From NCBI GenBank assembly GCA_944322965.1, contig CALUQR010000001.1:564202-628201 (forward strand): 64,000 nucleotides of DNA, written 5' to 3'. Source of the stretch: Vulcanimicrobiota bacterium (GTDB taxonomy: Bacteria > Vulcanimicrobiota > Xenobia > Xenobiales > Xenobiaceae). Both the position numbers and the translations under genes were made by a program. Shown piece after piece: positions 34,025 through 42,468 of the stretch (the first letter of the stretch is position 1; each line of letters opens with the position of its first letter). The notes beneath the pieces are model-generated. The model was given only the letters and a program-made list of their open reading frames with translations. It was not told the DNA's origin and did no database searches.

Positions 34025-34273
34025 ATGACGGAGTTCATTGAGAGAATGAGTTTAGACGATTTGGACTTTGGCGATGCCAACCACTGTGGGGAAGAGAGTC
34101 CCTTCACCCCCACTAAACTTTTAGGGGTGGCCTTTTTGGGAGCGGCGGTAGCCTTATCTGGTTACTATATTTACGCCTCTCTGGGCAGTGAAGAGCGGGC
34201 TCGTCTGCGCGAAGGGGTCTTGAATTTCGTACAAGATCAGGTCAAGAATACGGCCGCTTTCCCCCCTCAGTGA
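34025..34273 (+). CDS. Small single-pass membrane protein
   Basis: The protein is 82 residues. An acidic N-terminus (MTEFIERMSLDDLDFGDANH) precedes one membrane helix (about 32-50, LGVAFLGAAVALSGYYIYASL) and a short soluble tail. GGAGGAAGT precedes the ATG. It lies between prp and lspA in the rplU unit. I do not recognise it; the position is where rpmA would be expected, but it has no similarity to L27. Confidence 0.6.
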   Translation: MTEFIERMSLDDLDFGDANHCGEESPFTPTKLLGVAFLGAAVALSGYYIYASLGSEERARLREGVLNFVQDQVKNTAAFPPQ

Positions 34274-34281
34274 GGAGCTTG

Positions 34282-34299
34282 GGCCGCCTATAGGCGGCC
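34282..34299 (+). other. GC-rich palindrome after the small membrane protein gene
   Basis: An 18-base palindrome (GGCCGCCTATAGGCGGCC) could fold with a TATA loop and a 7-bp stem. There is no T run, so it may be a weak attenuator or processing site rather than a terminator. It lies 8 bases after the stop and upstream of lspA. Confidence 0.35.
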
Positions 34300-34404
34300 T
34301 AGGGAAGATTTGACTGGGAGCAAGAGCTAGGTCCCAGCCCCGGCGGGGCGGTCGAGTTCTTGTTTTTTTTGATTTTGGGCGCGACAGAGGATGCCTTTAA
34401 GAGC

Positions 34405-34932
34405 GTGACTAGACTGAACTTAATTCTCATCGCCTTGGTGATTATAGGGCTCGACTGGTGGACTAAGTATTTAGTCCAGACCCGGATGGCGCTTCACCAG
34501 ACGATCCCCTTACCCGTAGATTTTGTGCAATTGACCTACGTCCACAATTATGGGGGCGCTTTCGGAATCTTCGCCCACCAGCGGCTCTTCTTCGTCTTAG
34601 CGGCCGCCGTAGCGATTGGGGGCATCCTCTACTTCTTTAGGGAGATCTCCCAGTTGGGCAAGCTCTCCTTTTGGGCCGGCGCTCTCATCTTGGGGGGCGC
34701 GATAGGAAATCTCATCGATCGCTTGCGTTGGGGCTATGTAGTCGATTTTATCGACTTGCGCTGGTGGCCCGTCTTCAATGTGGCCGATATCGCCCTTACG
34801 GTGGGGGTTAGCCTGATGTTTATTGAGCTCGTTTGGGTAGGCGCCCATCCGCCCGCGGAAGAGAAGAGGGAAGGAGCGGAGGAGGGGACTAAGGTCGCGG
34901 AGGAGGCTCCGAAAGCTGAGGAGGCCACTTAG
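34405..34932 (+). CDS. lspA: Lipoprotein signal peptidase (signal peptidase II)
   Basis: The protein is 175 residues if GTG 34405 is used; the frame is open to TTG 34360, so the exact start is uncertain. Four membrane helices carry the Asp protease motifs: NYGGAFGIFAH, ALILGGAIGNLIDRLRWGYVVDFIDL (here GNLIDRL and VVDFIDL) and PVFNVADIALTVGV, with the two catalytic Asp in GNLIDR and NVADIA. A 25-residue Glu/Lys/Ala-rich tail follows the last helix. It cleaves prolipoproteins that Lgt has modified, and lgt follows at once: the lgt ATG directly abuts the stop codon. Confidence 0.92.
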   Translation: MTRLNLILIALVIIGLDWWTKYLVQTRMALHQTIPLPVDFVQLTYVHNYGGAFGIFAHQRLFFVLAAAVAIGGILYFFREISQLGKLSFWAGALILGGAIGNLIDRLRWGYVVDFIDLRWWPVFNVADIALTVGVSLMFIELVWVGAHPPAEEKREGAEEGTKVAEEAPKAEEAT

Positions 34933-35730
34933 ATGCATCCCATCTTAATGGAGATCGGCTCCTTTCCGCTCTATACTTACGGCTTAATCTTAGCCTTAGC
35001 TATCTCTAGCGGTTTAGCGATGGCCGGTTACTTAGCCCACCGGCGGGGCTGGCCCGCTTTAGAGGTAGTCGATATAGGCTTATGGTCTACCCTCATTGGG
35101 TTAGTGGGAGCGCGCTTAGGTTTCATCTTGCAGCGTCCCGAGCTCTTTAGGGATAACTGGTGGCAGGTCCTAAACTTTAGGGCCGGGGGGATAACGATTA
35201 TTGGAGCCCTCATCTTTGGCAACTTAGCGCTCATCTTGCTCTGTCGCCGCTACCGCTTCTCCCCTTGGTTTTGCGTCGATATTTACGCCGCTCCCCTCTT
35301 GTGGGGGATGGCTTTGGGCCGAGTGGGCTGCATTATGCAGGGCTGTTGTGCGGGTAAGATCTGCGACCCCCAAGTCTTATGGGCTTTTACCTATCCGGTA
35401 ACTAGCAAACTGGCTGGGGCGCCGCGCTACCCCTCCCAACTTTATGAGCTCCTCTTAGATTTAGGTTTAATGGCCTTTTGTCTGTGGTTAGCGCCCCGAG
35501 CTCGCTTCCAGGGTCAGGTCTTTTGGAGCGCGGTGGGGGGCTATGGGCTTATACGCTTAGTAGTCGAATTCTTCCGGGAGGGGGCGCTCTGGGGCCCCTT
35601 GACCTTGGCCCAGTGGGTCTCCTTAGCTTTGGTCTTAGTAGCCTTAGTGGGGGTCTGCGGCGGCTGGGGGAAGCCCCCTTTGGTCAGCCCGCCCGCTCCC
35701 AAACCAGAGGAGGAGGGGCAGGCTTCCTAA
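34933..35730 (+). CDS. lgt: Prolipoprotein diacylglyceryl transferase
   Basis: The protein is 265 residues with about seven membrane helices. The Lgt signature reads MALGRVGCIMQGCCAG (about 137-152), the form with GCC found in many non-proteobacterial Lgt enzymes. SFPLYTYGLILALAI near the N-terminus, LRAGG-like FRAGGITIIGALI and PSQLYELLLDLGL are further family motifs. It transfers diacylglycerol to the lipobox Cys at the inner membrane. The C-terminus is a Pro/Glu-rich tail. lspA and lgt adjacent in one unit supports a shared lipoprotein pathway. Confidence 0.93.
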   Translation: MHPILMEIGSFPLYTYGLILALAISSGLAMAGYLAHRRGWPALEVVDIGLWSTLIGLVGARLGFILQRPELFRDNWWQVLNFRAGGITIIGALIFGNLALILLCRRYRFSPWFCVDIYAAPLLWGMALGRVGCIMQGCCAGKICDPQVLWAFTYPVTSKLAGAPRYPSQLYELLLDLGLMAFCLWLAPRARFQGQVFWSAVGGYGLIRLVVEFFREGALWGPLTLAQWVSLALVLVALVGVCGGWGKPPLVSPPAPKPEEEGQAS

Positions 35731-35750
35731 AGGCGGCGCCCTAACGGGAA

Positions 35751-35783
35751 GTAGGCCCCCTTCCCGGCGGGAAGAGGGCCTAC
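35751..35783 (+). terminator. Intrinsic terminator after lgt
   Basis: Arms GTAGGCCCCCTTCCC (35751-35765) and GGGAAGAGGGCCTAC (35769-35783) pair with one mismatch around a 3-base loop. It is followed by TCGTTTA. It closes the lspA-lgt unit ahead of the opposite-strand tRNA. Confidence 0.75.
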
Positions 35784-35813
35784 TCGTTTAGAGATTCGAG
35801 AACATGCAGATAG

Positions 35814-35886
35814 CGTCTCCGGTGCGATTTGAACGCACGACCCCTCGCTTAGGAGGCGAGTGCTCTATCCCCTGAGCTACGGAGAC
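35814..35886 (-). tRNA. tRNA-Arg (anticodon CCT)
   Basis: On the minus strand the 73-base sequence starts GTCTCCG and ends CGGAGAC plus the discriminator G, giving a 7-bp acceptor stem. The D arm reads GCTCAGGGGATAGAGC. The anticodon stem is CTCGC/GCGAG with loop CTCCTAA, so the anticodon is CCT, decoding AGG. The T arm is GTGCG-TTCAAAT-CGCAC. The genomic sequence after the discriminator is CTA, so CCA must be added post-transcriptionally. Confidence 0.96.
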
Positions 35887-35955
35887 ATACATCTGCCTGA
35901 TTTTAAGGTCCCCTCTCTGAGCTGTCAAGGGTAGGGGCGTGGGAGGTAGCGGAGA

Positions 35956-37341
35956 GTGCTCAATCGCTGGGGAGTAGCGGCCTTGCCCCCCTTGGGGCGT
36001 CGGGGCTGGGGGATGTGGGGGGCGATCGTCCTCTTGGCGGCCGTCTTGCGCCTGGTAGGCTTAGGGCTGCCGGCGGAAGAGTACTTTGACGAGTGTTACT
36101 ACGTACCCGGGGCCTACAGCTACTTAGAGGGGACGAAGGATGAAAATAGCGTCCATCCCCCTTTAGCTAAGATCCAGATTGCTTTGGGAATAGCCGTAGG
36201 GAAGGGCCTGCAGAAGTGGGGCTGGCCCCTCAGCGATGAGGTGGGCTGGCGTCTAACTTCGGCTCTAAGCGGCATAGGCTGCGTAGCCTTAACCTACTTT
36301 TTAGCCTACCGTTTGGGGCGGGGCTCTAGGGATTTGGCCGCCTTGAGCGCCTTCTTAGTAGCTATCGACTTTATGGGCTTAGCTATGTCTAGGATCTGTA
36401 CCTTAGATATGGTCTTAGCCTGGTGGATGTTAGTGGGGGTAGCGGCTACCTGGAACGCCTTAGAAGCCGGGATCTGGAGCTCTAAGAAGGCCTACGCTTG
36501 GGTCTTAGTAGGCGCTTTGGCTTGGGGGATCGCCACCGCTTGCAAGTGGACGGGCCTCTTGGGGGCCTTTATGGCCTGGGTGGCGATCCTCTTTTTCCCC
36601 AGCCGCCTCACCCCCTCCGCTTTGGAGGCTCAACCCTCGCCAAGTTTAGAATTAGCCCACCAGTTAGCTAAAGAGGGCGGGGGCTGGTGGTTTAAGGGCT
36701 GGAAGAGGGGGGCTAGCGTAGCCCTCATTATGGCCCTCATGGTGGGGGCGGTCTACCTGCTCTCTTATATCCCCCAATTTAATCGCGAAGGTTACCGCTG
36801 GTGGACGGTGCGCAATATCGCCCACGCCCATCGGGTGATGATCGATTTCCGTTACGATCCCCAGCAATTTACCCACCATTACTGTTCCCAATTCTGGGCC
36901 TGGCCTACGGTCATTCGCCCCGTATGGCTCAAATTTGAGGCCGACCGCCAGGTCGTTATGAGTATCGTCTGCTTTGGCTCTATAGTCGTCTGGTGGCCGG
37001 GGCTCATCTATACTTTAGAATTCGCCTGGTCGGGGTGGCGCCAAAAACGCTGGGTCTGGGCCTTTTTGGCCTGGACTTGGTTGGGTCAGTGGCTCTTATG
37101 GGCCGGTTCGACGACGGGGGGCTTTATCTACTACGTCCTGCCCGGCATCCCCTTAATGGCTATTATCTTGGCCTGGGTCGTCTGGGACTGGCAAGAGGAG
37201 GGGCAGCGCTGGCTAGTAGGCGGCTACTTGGGATTAATCACCCTAGCCTTTATCGCTTATTATCCCTTCTTAAGTTTTATGCCCGCTAGCCGAGAACTCT
37301 TCGCTTGGCTATTCCCCCCCAGTTTGACGCTCTGGCGTTAG
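35956..37341 (+). CDS. Membrane-bound protein O-mannosyltransferase-like glycosyltransferase (GT-C, PMT family)
   Basis: The protein is 461 residues with a GTG start and about nine membrane helices. The first extracytoplasmic loop has LPAEEYFDECYYVPGAYSYL, in which FDE is the acidic metal/catalytic motif of PMT-family enzymes, and VHPPLAKIQIALGIAVG, the conserved HPPLxK motif. LDMVLAWWMLVGVAATW and IATACKWTGLLGAFMAW lie later. Such enzymes use polyprenyl-phosphate sugars to glycosylate secreted proteins. There are no neighbours for lipid-linked sugar synthesis, so the acceptor is unknown. Confidence 0.8.
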   Translation: MLNRWGVAALPPLGRRGWGMWGAIVLLAAVLRLVGLGLPAEEYFDECYYVPGAYSYLEGTKDENSVHPPLAKIQIALGIAVGKGLQKWGWPLSDEVGWRLTSALSGIGCVALTYFLAYRLGRGSRDLAALSAFLVAIDFMGLAMSRICTLDMVLAWWMLVGVAATWNALEAGIWSSKKAYAWVLVGALAWGIATACKWTGLLGAFMAWVAILFFPSRLTPSALEAQPSPSLELAHQLAKEGGGWWFKGWKRGASVALIMALMVGAVYLLSYIPQFNREGYRWWTVRNIAHAHRVMIDFRYDPQQFTHHYCSQFWAWPTVIRPVWLKFEADRQVVMSIVCFGSIVVWWPGLIYTLEFAWSGWRQKRWVWAFLAWTWLGQWLLWAGSTTGGFIYYVLPGIPLMAIILAWVVWDWQEEGQRWLVGGYLGLITLAFIAYYPFLSFMPASRELFAWLFPPSLTLWR

Positions 37342-37355
37342 AGGAGAGTCTATTT

Positions 37356-38321
37356 ATGAGCGAGTCCCACAATTTACTACCTTTACTGACCCCAGAGGAA
37401 GAGACGGAGACTTTGGAGGTTGAGGAGCCTTGGGCGGGGGAGCGGCTCGATATCTTTGTGGCTCAGGGGGCCCAGATCTCGCGGGCCCAGGCTAAGAAAT
37501 GGATCGAAGGGGGGAGGGTCTGGGGAGGGGAGGGCTTGTGGCTTTCGCCCTCTAGGCGTTTGCGCCTGGGGGAGAGCGTAAGTTTTAGTCCCCCGCCCTT
37601 AATGAGCGCCCTCCCCCAGGCGCAGCCGGAGCTCTTGCCCTTAGATATTCTCTATGAAGATAGCGATCTTTTGGTACTCAATAAGCCCCGCGGGCTAGTC
37701 GTCCATCCCGGGGCGGGGGTCCAGCAGGGGACTTTAGTCAACGCCCTCTTGGCCCACTGTCAGGATCTCTCCGGCATAGGCGGAGTAGAGCGTCCAGGGA
37801 TCGTCCACCGTTTAGATAAAGATACCTCGGGGCTAATGGTCGTCTCTAAGAATGACGCCGTCCACTTGGAGCTCTCTCGCCAATTCGCCCAGCGGGAGGT
37901 CCATAAGCTCTACCAGGCCTTAGTCTGGGGGGTCCCCCAACCCCCTTGCGGGCTCATAGAACAGCCTATTGGGCGCCATCCCCAAGAGCGCAAGTTGATG
38001 GCGGTGCGCCCCAAGGGCCGGGAGGCTAAGACTACTTACAAGGTCTTGGAAGCTTATGGGGATCGTTACGCCTGGCTAGAGCTCCATCTCTATACGGGGC
38101 GCACCCACCAAATTAGGGTCCACCTCTCCTGGTTGGGCTATCCTCTAGTGGGCGATCCCCTCTATAAACCGCGCCCCAACCCCTGGCAGTTGGCGGGTCA
38201 GGCCTTACATTGCGCCCAGCTGGCCTTCACCCATCCCCGCAGCGGCCAGAAATTGGAGTTTGAGGCGCCGGCGCCAGAAATCTTACAAAATATTCTCCGC
38301 CAGTTGCGGGAGAGCTACTAA
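37356..38321 (+). CDS. RluD/RluA-family 23S rRNA pseudouridine synthase
   Basis: The protein is 321 residues from ATG 37356, preferred over TTG 37305 because AGAGGAG lies ahead and the upstream start would lie within the preceding gene. An S4 domain (about 28-75, GERLDIFVAQGAQISRAQAKKW) precedes the catalytic domain, with GIVHRLDKDTSGLMVVSKND (Asp near residue 150). YTGRTHQIRVHLSWLGYPLVGDPLY is the C-terminal family motif. It is probably the RluD-type enzyme modifying helix 69, though RluC-like specificity is possible. The next gene starts 10 bases downstream. Confidence 0.9.
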   Translation: MSESHNLLPLLTPEEETETLEVEEPWAGERLDIFVAQGAQISRAQAKKWIEGGRVWGGEGLWLSPSRRLRLGESVSFSPPPLMSALPQAQPELLPLDILYEDSDLLVLNKPRGLVVHPGAGVQQGTLVNALLAHCQDLSGIGGVERPGIVHRLDKDTSGLMVVSKNDAVHLELSRQFAQREVHKLYQALVWGVPQPPCGLIEQPIGRHPQERKLMAVRPKGREAKTTYKVLEAYGDRYAWLELHLYTGRTHQIRVHLSWLGYPLVGDPLYKPRPNPWQLAGQALHCAQLAFTHPRSGQKLEFEAPAPEILQNILRQLRESY

Positions 38322-38331
38322 GGAGGTCCAG

Positions 38332-38958
38332 ATGTTGCGCTTACTGAGTTTGGGAGGCTTAGCTCTGCTGCTAGAGTTGGGGGTAGCCTATTGGCTCTCC
38401 TGGCCCGCCCCCTTGCGCCCCGCTTACTATCCCTGGCTCTTAGTAGCTGCGGCCCTCGTTATGTGTTGGGGCGGAGTAGAGGGGGTAGCCTGGTTCTTGC
38501 GCTCTTCGCCCTGGTCTAAGTGGGGTGAGAAGTTGGGGGAGTGGAATCTGCTCTGGCTCTCTTTGGGGGCGCCCGGGGCCCTCTGGAGCGGATTGGGTTT
38601 AGCCCTTTACGGAGTGGGGGAGTGGGGGGGCTGGTGGCCGGCTGGCAGTTGGGGGGCGGAACAGTTCTACTTAGGTCTGCTCCTCTGGTGGGGGGCGGCG
38701 CCCTTTATCGCTCCGCTCCTGTGGGTTAAGGGTTTAGAGGCCCCGCAAAAGCGCCTCTTACTTTACTCCTTGGGCGGGCAGGCCCTGGCCTTGGCCCTCT
38801 GGGTGGGGGTCTATCCCGCCCCCATAGCGTGGGGATCTTTGCTCTTATGGATCCAGATCGCAGCGGAGCTCATGGGCCACTACTACTTTATCTTCATGTA
38901 CCTTTTGGGCTCCGCCGCTTTAGCCGCCGCCCTTACTGGGGGGCGGAGTAAGGGGTAG
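38332..38958 (+). CDS. Multi-pass membrane protein of unknown function
   Basis: The protein is 208 residues from ATG 38332, chosen because AAGGAGG lies eight bases before it; a longer frame begins at 38260. It has about six or seven Leu/Trp-rich membrane helices and a conserved-looking IQIAAELMGHYYFIFMY segment near the end. That segment and the size faintly recall DmsC/NrfD-type redox anchor subunits, but no Fe-S partner gene is next to it, so I leave it unassigned. The end overlaps the convergent gene at 38933 by 26 bases. Confidence 0.6.
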   Translation: MLRLLSLGGLALLLELGVAYWLSWPAPLRPAYYPWLLVAAALVMCWGGVEGVAWFLRSSPWSKWGEKLGEWNLLWLSLGAPGALWSGLGLALYGVGEWGGWWPAGSWGAEQFYLGLLLWWGAAPFIAPLLWVKGLEAPQKRLLLYSLGGQALALALWVGVYPAPIAWGSLLLWIQIAAELMGHYYFIFMYLLGSAALAAALTGGRSKG

Positions 38959-39661
38959 CTACGCTCTCTAAGGGCTTATATTCGATATCGACTCGCCCCT
39001 CTTTGGCGTCGTAGTCGGTGCTGATCTTATACTCCTGACGGCCGGGCTGCAGGTTGAAGGGCAACATGATGCGCGTCTGGCCGTGGACCTTGCTGGGGGT
39101 AACTTTGAGCAGTTCGCCATTGACGTGCAAGATGAGGGTATCGTCAAATTGCTTATCCCCCATGCCGGCGTAGAGCTTGGGATCGCCCCACATGGCCCCG
39201 GCGGTGCCGTTATACTTAGAGGGTACCATGCGCAGGGTGATCATGCGCGCCCCTTTGATATTGCCCCGCAAGATGTCGGGGGCGTCGGTAGCTTTGAGGG
39301 GCCCTACTTTGGTTACTAAGGCGTTGTCCGCCCACAGTTCGAAGGTACAAGAGCGGCTGTCGGGAGCGCTGGCGCTAAAACCTACTACCGACTCAAAGAG
39401 GTCAAACTTGCCCTCCAACTCGTACTGCATAGTGGCCGCCGCCTCGCCTCCTAAGCCGGTAATGGAGGTCTCGACCTCCATATCGCCGCTCATGCGCGCA
39501 TGTTCCATACTGCTCATACAGTTAGTAAAGTAGCGCTGGCGGATGGAGACTAAGGGGCACATAGCCGGTTGGCTATCGTTAGCCCACAGGGGGGCGGCTG
39601 CGCCCAAGAAGAGGGAAAGACCTAAGGTTAGGGCGTAGGCAAAAGTTTTTAGTGGCTTCAA
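38933..39661 (-). CDS. Secreted protein with NPCBM-like carbohydrate-binding domain
   Basis: The protein is 242 residues with a signal peptide (FAYALTLGLSLFLGAAAPLWA, cleavage near residue 27). The mature part has the order of an NPCBM/NEW2-type beta sandwich: GGEAAATMQYELEGKFDLFES, CTFELWADNALVTKVGPLKA, ITLRMVPSKYNGTAGAMWGDPKL. A second beta region ends with LHVNGELLKVTPSKVHGQTRIML. These domains usually bind sugars at the cell surface. No catalytic module is present. It is upstream of a TPR-protein gene on the same strand with a 63-base gap. Confidence 0.65.
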   Translation of the reverse strand: MKPLKTFAYALTLGLSLFLGAAAPLWANDSQPAMCPLVSIRQRYFTNCMSSMEHARMSGDMEVETSITGLGGEAAATMQYELEGKFDLFESVVGFSASAPDSRSCTFELWADNALVTKVGPLKATDAPDILRGNIKGARMITLRMVPSKYNGTAGAMWGDPKLYAGMGDKQFDDTLILHVNGELLKVTPSKVHGQTRIMLPFNLQPGRQEYKISTDYDAKEGRVDIEYKPLESVATPYSAPQ

Positions 39662-39724
39662 GTCGACTCCTTTGCTGGAGAGCTCCCAGGGTGGGAGGCT
39701 CTCGGAAGATAAAGTTAGAGCCCT

Positions 39725-40993
39725 TTAGAGGTCGCTAAAGGCCTGCTGTTGGCTACGGAAGTAAGCGGCCTCAATAGAGTTATTGGCCCCAGAGCAGAAG
39801 GTCAGATCGCGCAAGAGGTTGCGCAGATTGCGCTGCTCCTTGGGATTGGGACGATAACCTAAGCGCTCGGGATAAGGGGGGAGGGCGTAGCCATCCGTCT
39901 TATAACGCTGAAAACCGCCCGGTACGCGGTAAAAATTCCAGACCCGCTCCCCGTCCAGGGAGGTGGCGCTCATAGCGCCCGCCAGAGTGAGTTGCAGATC
40001 GCCCCTAGTCTTATAGAAGCCGTGGCGGGCTAAGGTCACCATGGCGGAGTCGCCCAACTGTTCGGCAAAGATGAGGGTCAAAAGGTAGTAGCGTCGGGCC
40101 ACCCCCCACAGACCTAGGCCGTAGTAAGTCTGCCCTTTGAGGTAGTTGCGGCGCATGAGGGCGCGCTTATACTCGATCTCCACCTTAATGAAGAAGGCGG
40201 CGCGCAGGCAGCGGGCGGCCAATTCGAAATGCTCTTTTTTGAGCATCAGCCAACCTAAGCGGTACGAGATGTCGCTCTGTTGGCGGTAATTATGTAATTT
40301 ATAGTAGGCGCTCATGGCCTTGCCGTAAAATTGGCAGGCCCGATTGGGGAGGCGCATGGCCTCTAAGTTATTGGCCAGCTGGAGCAAGACGTTGGCGAAG
40401 ATGTCGCTATGTTTCTCCGCTTGGGGCAAGATCTCGGCGCAGAGCATGGTAGACTCGGCGTACTGACCTACCTCATAGAGGAGGGAGGCCCGATTGAAGT
40501 CGGCGGCCACCGTATTGTACTCGTCGCGCAGGCGGCGGAAGATCTTGCGGGCGCGATCGATAGCGCTTAAAGCCAAAGAGTAGCGCCCCGTCTGGGCGTA
40601 GGCCGCCCCCAGCTCCATGAGCAGATCCCCCAATTTAAACCTATCCCCCTCTTGGGGATCGGAGGCGTGTAAGAGTTGGGAGTAGAGGTGGTGTAGGTAC
40701 CTAGCCTGGGGGCCGGGGCGATGTTGGGCCTCCAGCCACTGGGCCCTTTTGCGGACTACTTTAAATTGGAGCTCCCGATCTTGGCCTTTCTCCGCTAGGC
40801 GCAGGGCTAAGCGCCAGAGACTCTCGATAGGTTCAAAAGTGTGGGCGGCCAAATGGATATCTATATGGTAGAGGAGGTCCTGGGTGTAGACGCGGGCCTG
40901 GGCGGGGGAAATCTTCTGGAGCTGGCGGCGCAAGGAACGGCTTCGCTCTAACTTCTCTACCAATTGGCGCAGAACTTCTTGGTCCATTTTCAA
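39725..40993 (-). CDS. TPR-repeat protein
   Basis: The protein is 422 residues and lacks a signal peptide. The middle (about 110-330) is built of tandem helical repeats with the spacing and small-residue pattern of TPRs, for example LLMELGAAYAQTGRYSLALSAID, ASLLYEVGQYAESTMLCAEI and ISYRLGWLMLKKEHFELAARCL. The N-terminal ~90 residues are helical, and the C-terminal ~90 are polar and Tyr/Pro-rich. TPR domains bind peptides or proteins; no specific partner can be read. It is the only gene of its unit. Confidence 0.8.
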   Translation of the reverse strand: MKMDQEVLRQLVEKLERSRSLRRQLQKISPAQARVYTQDLLYHIDIHLAAHTFEPIESLWRLALRLAEKGQDRELQFKVVRKRAQWLEAQHRPGPQARYLHHLYSQLLHASDPQEGDRFKLGDLLMELGAAYAQTGRYSLALSAIDRARKIFRRLRDEYNTVAADFNRASLLYEVGQYAESTMLCAEILPQAEKHSDIFANVLLQLANNLEAMRLPNRACQFYGKAMSAYYKLHNYRQQSDISYRLGWLMLKKEHFELAARCLRAAFFIKVEIEYKRALMRRNYLKGQTYYGLGLWGVARRYYLLTLIFAEQLGDSAMVTLARHGFYKTRGDLQLTLAGAMSATSLDGERVWNFYRVPGGFQRYKTDGYALPPYPERLGYRPNPKEQRNLRNLLRDLTFCSGANNSIEAAYFRSQQQAFSDL

Positions 40994-41102
40994 GCTGACT
41001 CCTCTACAAACACGGGCCCATTATAGCATAAAGGGGAGGAGAAGATAAAAGGGATTAGAATTGTAACCCGTTTTTTTCTTGTGCATTGGCTGAAAAAGAG
41101 AC

Positions 41103-41125
41103 GGGCCCTCACGGGCCTGATTTTT
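41103..41125 (+). other. Terminator-like hairpin in the secDF leader
   Basis: GGCCC (41104-41108), loop TCAC, GGGCC (41113-41117) forms a short stem. It is followed by GATTTTT and preceded by an A-rich stretch. It lies about 60-80 bases before the secD start, so it may be an attenuator or the end of a short leader transcript. Confidence 0.4.
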
Positions 41126-41181
41126 ATATTGAGTTATCCAGGCTCTAAGGTAAATGTCGCAATAGTAAGAGGAATGGTATC

Positions 41182-42456
41182 GTGAACCAGACAAAAGTTC
41201 TTATCAACCTGGTTATCATCTTGTTGATTACGGGAGCGATTTTATACGGTTTCTTCGGAGTCTCTGAAGAGAACCGTCTAAAGTTGAAGCTGGGTCTCGA
41301 CTTGCGCAGCGGTACGCACATCACCCTGCAGCTTAAAGAGTCCGTCGACCCCGTCACTGGCGAGGTCACCAAGATCGATCAACCGACCGTCAATACTACT
41401 ATCAAGGTCTTCACTAAGCGTTTGAACGCTATTGGCACCTCGGAGATCATGATCGCCCAGGCCGGCAAGGACCGAATCATCATCGAGATTCCGGAAATGA
41501 CCGACTTGGACAAAGCCAAGAATATGGTGCGCAAAGCGGGCCGCTTGGAATTTAAAGAGAAGAAGTTCGATCCCGTCACCCAGACCGCCCAGTACAAGAC
41601 GGTTATGGACGGGCGCTACTTGAAGAGCGCTAGCGTAGCTCCGGCGGGGGGTAGCGACAACTGGTGCGTCGATTTCCAGTTGAACGACGAGGGTACGCGC
41701 ATCTTTGGCGAGCTGACTAGCCGCTTAGTGCAAAAGCCTTTGGGCATCTTCTTCGACGGGGTGATGCATAGCGAGCCCATCGTCCAAACCCCCATTACGG
41801 GCGGCGCGGGTCAGATTACGGGTAACTTCACCCTGGAGGAGGCCAACGATCTGGCCAATATCCTCAACTCCGGCGCTCTGACTATCGACGTCGAGATCTT
41901 AGAGGCCTACACCGTCAGTCCCACCTTGGGCGAGCAATCTCTGCGCAGCTCTCTGACCGCCGGCGTCATCGGTCTCATCGCCGTTATCCTCTACATGATC
42001 GCTTACTACCGTCTGCCTGGTTTCTTAGCCTCCATCGCCCTGGTTATTTACGGCGTCTGGGTGGTGGGCTCCATGGTCATCCCCGGTTTAGAGTTCGTCT
42101 TGACCTTGCCCAGTATCGCCGGCGTAGTCCTCTCTATCGGTATGGCGGTCGACGCCAACGTCCTCCAATTTGAGAGGATCAAGGAGGAATTGTGGGCCGG
42201 TCGCTCCGTGCGCTCCGCTTTGGACGCCGGTTTTGAGCGAGCCTTCTCCTCCATTATCGACGGCCACGTGAGCACTTTTATCGGCGCTATGATCCTCTTC
42301 TGGTTTGGAGCTTCCAGCGTGAAGGGGTTTGGCGTGACCTTGATGATCGGTACCGTCCTCAGTCTGGTAACCGCTATTTGGGTTACGCGTCAGCTGTTGC
42401 ACTTCGTAGTGGACTTCCTGAAGTTAGACAGCCAGCGCAAATTGTATGGTGAATAG
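41182..42456 (+). CDS. secD: Protein translocase subunit SecD
   Basis: The protein is 424 residues with a GTG start. The N-terminal membrane helix and LKLKLGLDLRSGTHITLQL open the P1 head. IGTSEIMIAQAGKDRIIIEIPEM follows. The membrane domain has FTLEEANDLANILNSGAL, SPTLGEQSLRSSLTAGVIGLI and SIGMAVDANVLQFERIKEEL, the last being the conserved D-A-N-V motif. SecD uses the proton (or sodium) gradient to pull secreted proteins across the membrane with SecF. It is followed by secF after 12 bases and is transcribed with it. Confidence 0.96.
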   Translation: MNQTKVLINLVIILLITGAILYGFFGVSEENRLKLKLGLDLRSGTHITLQLKESVDPVTGEVTKIDQPTVNTTIKVFTKRLNAIGTSEIMIAQAGKDRIIIEIPEMTDLDKAKNMVRKAGRLEFKEKKFDPVTQTAQYKTVMDGRYLKSASVAPAGGSDNWCVDFQLNDEGTRIFGELTSRLVQKPLGIFFDGVMHSEPIVQTPITGGAGQITGNFTLEEANDLANILNSGALTIDVEILEAYTVSPTLGEQSLRSSLTAGVIGLIAVILYMIAYYRLPGFLASIALVIYGVWVVGSMVIPGLEFVLTLPSIAGVVLSIGMAVDANVLQFERIKEELWAGRSVRSALDAGFERAFSSIIDGHVSTFIGAMILFWFGASSVKGFGVTLMIGTVLSLVTAIWVTRQLLHFVVDFLKLDSQRKLYGE

Positions 42457-42468
42457 GAGAACATAACT

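Noticed and set aside
34025..34273. rpmA (L27)
   Set aside because: The encoded protein has a membrane helix and none of the L27 sequence.
38332..38958. DmsC/NrfD redox membrane anchor
   Set aside because: Only one weak segment resembles it and no Fe-S partner gene is adjacent.
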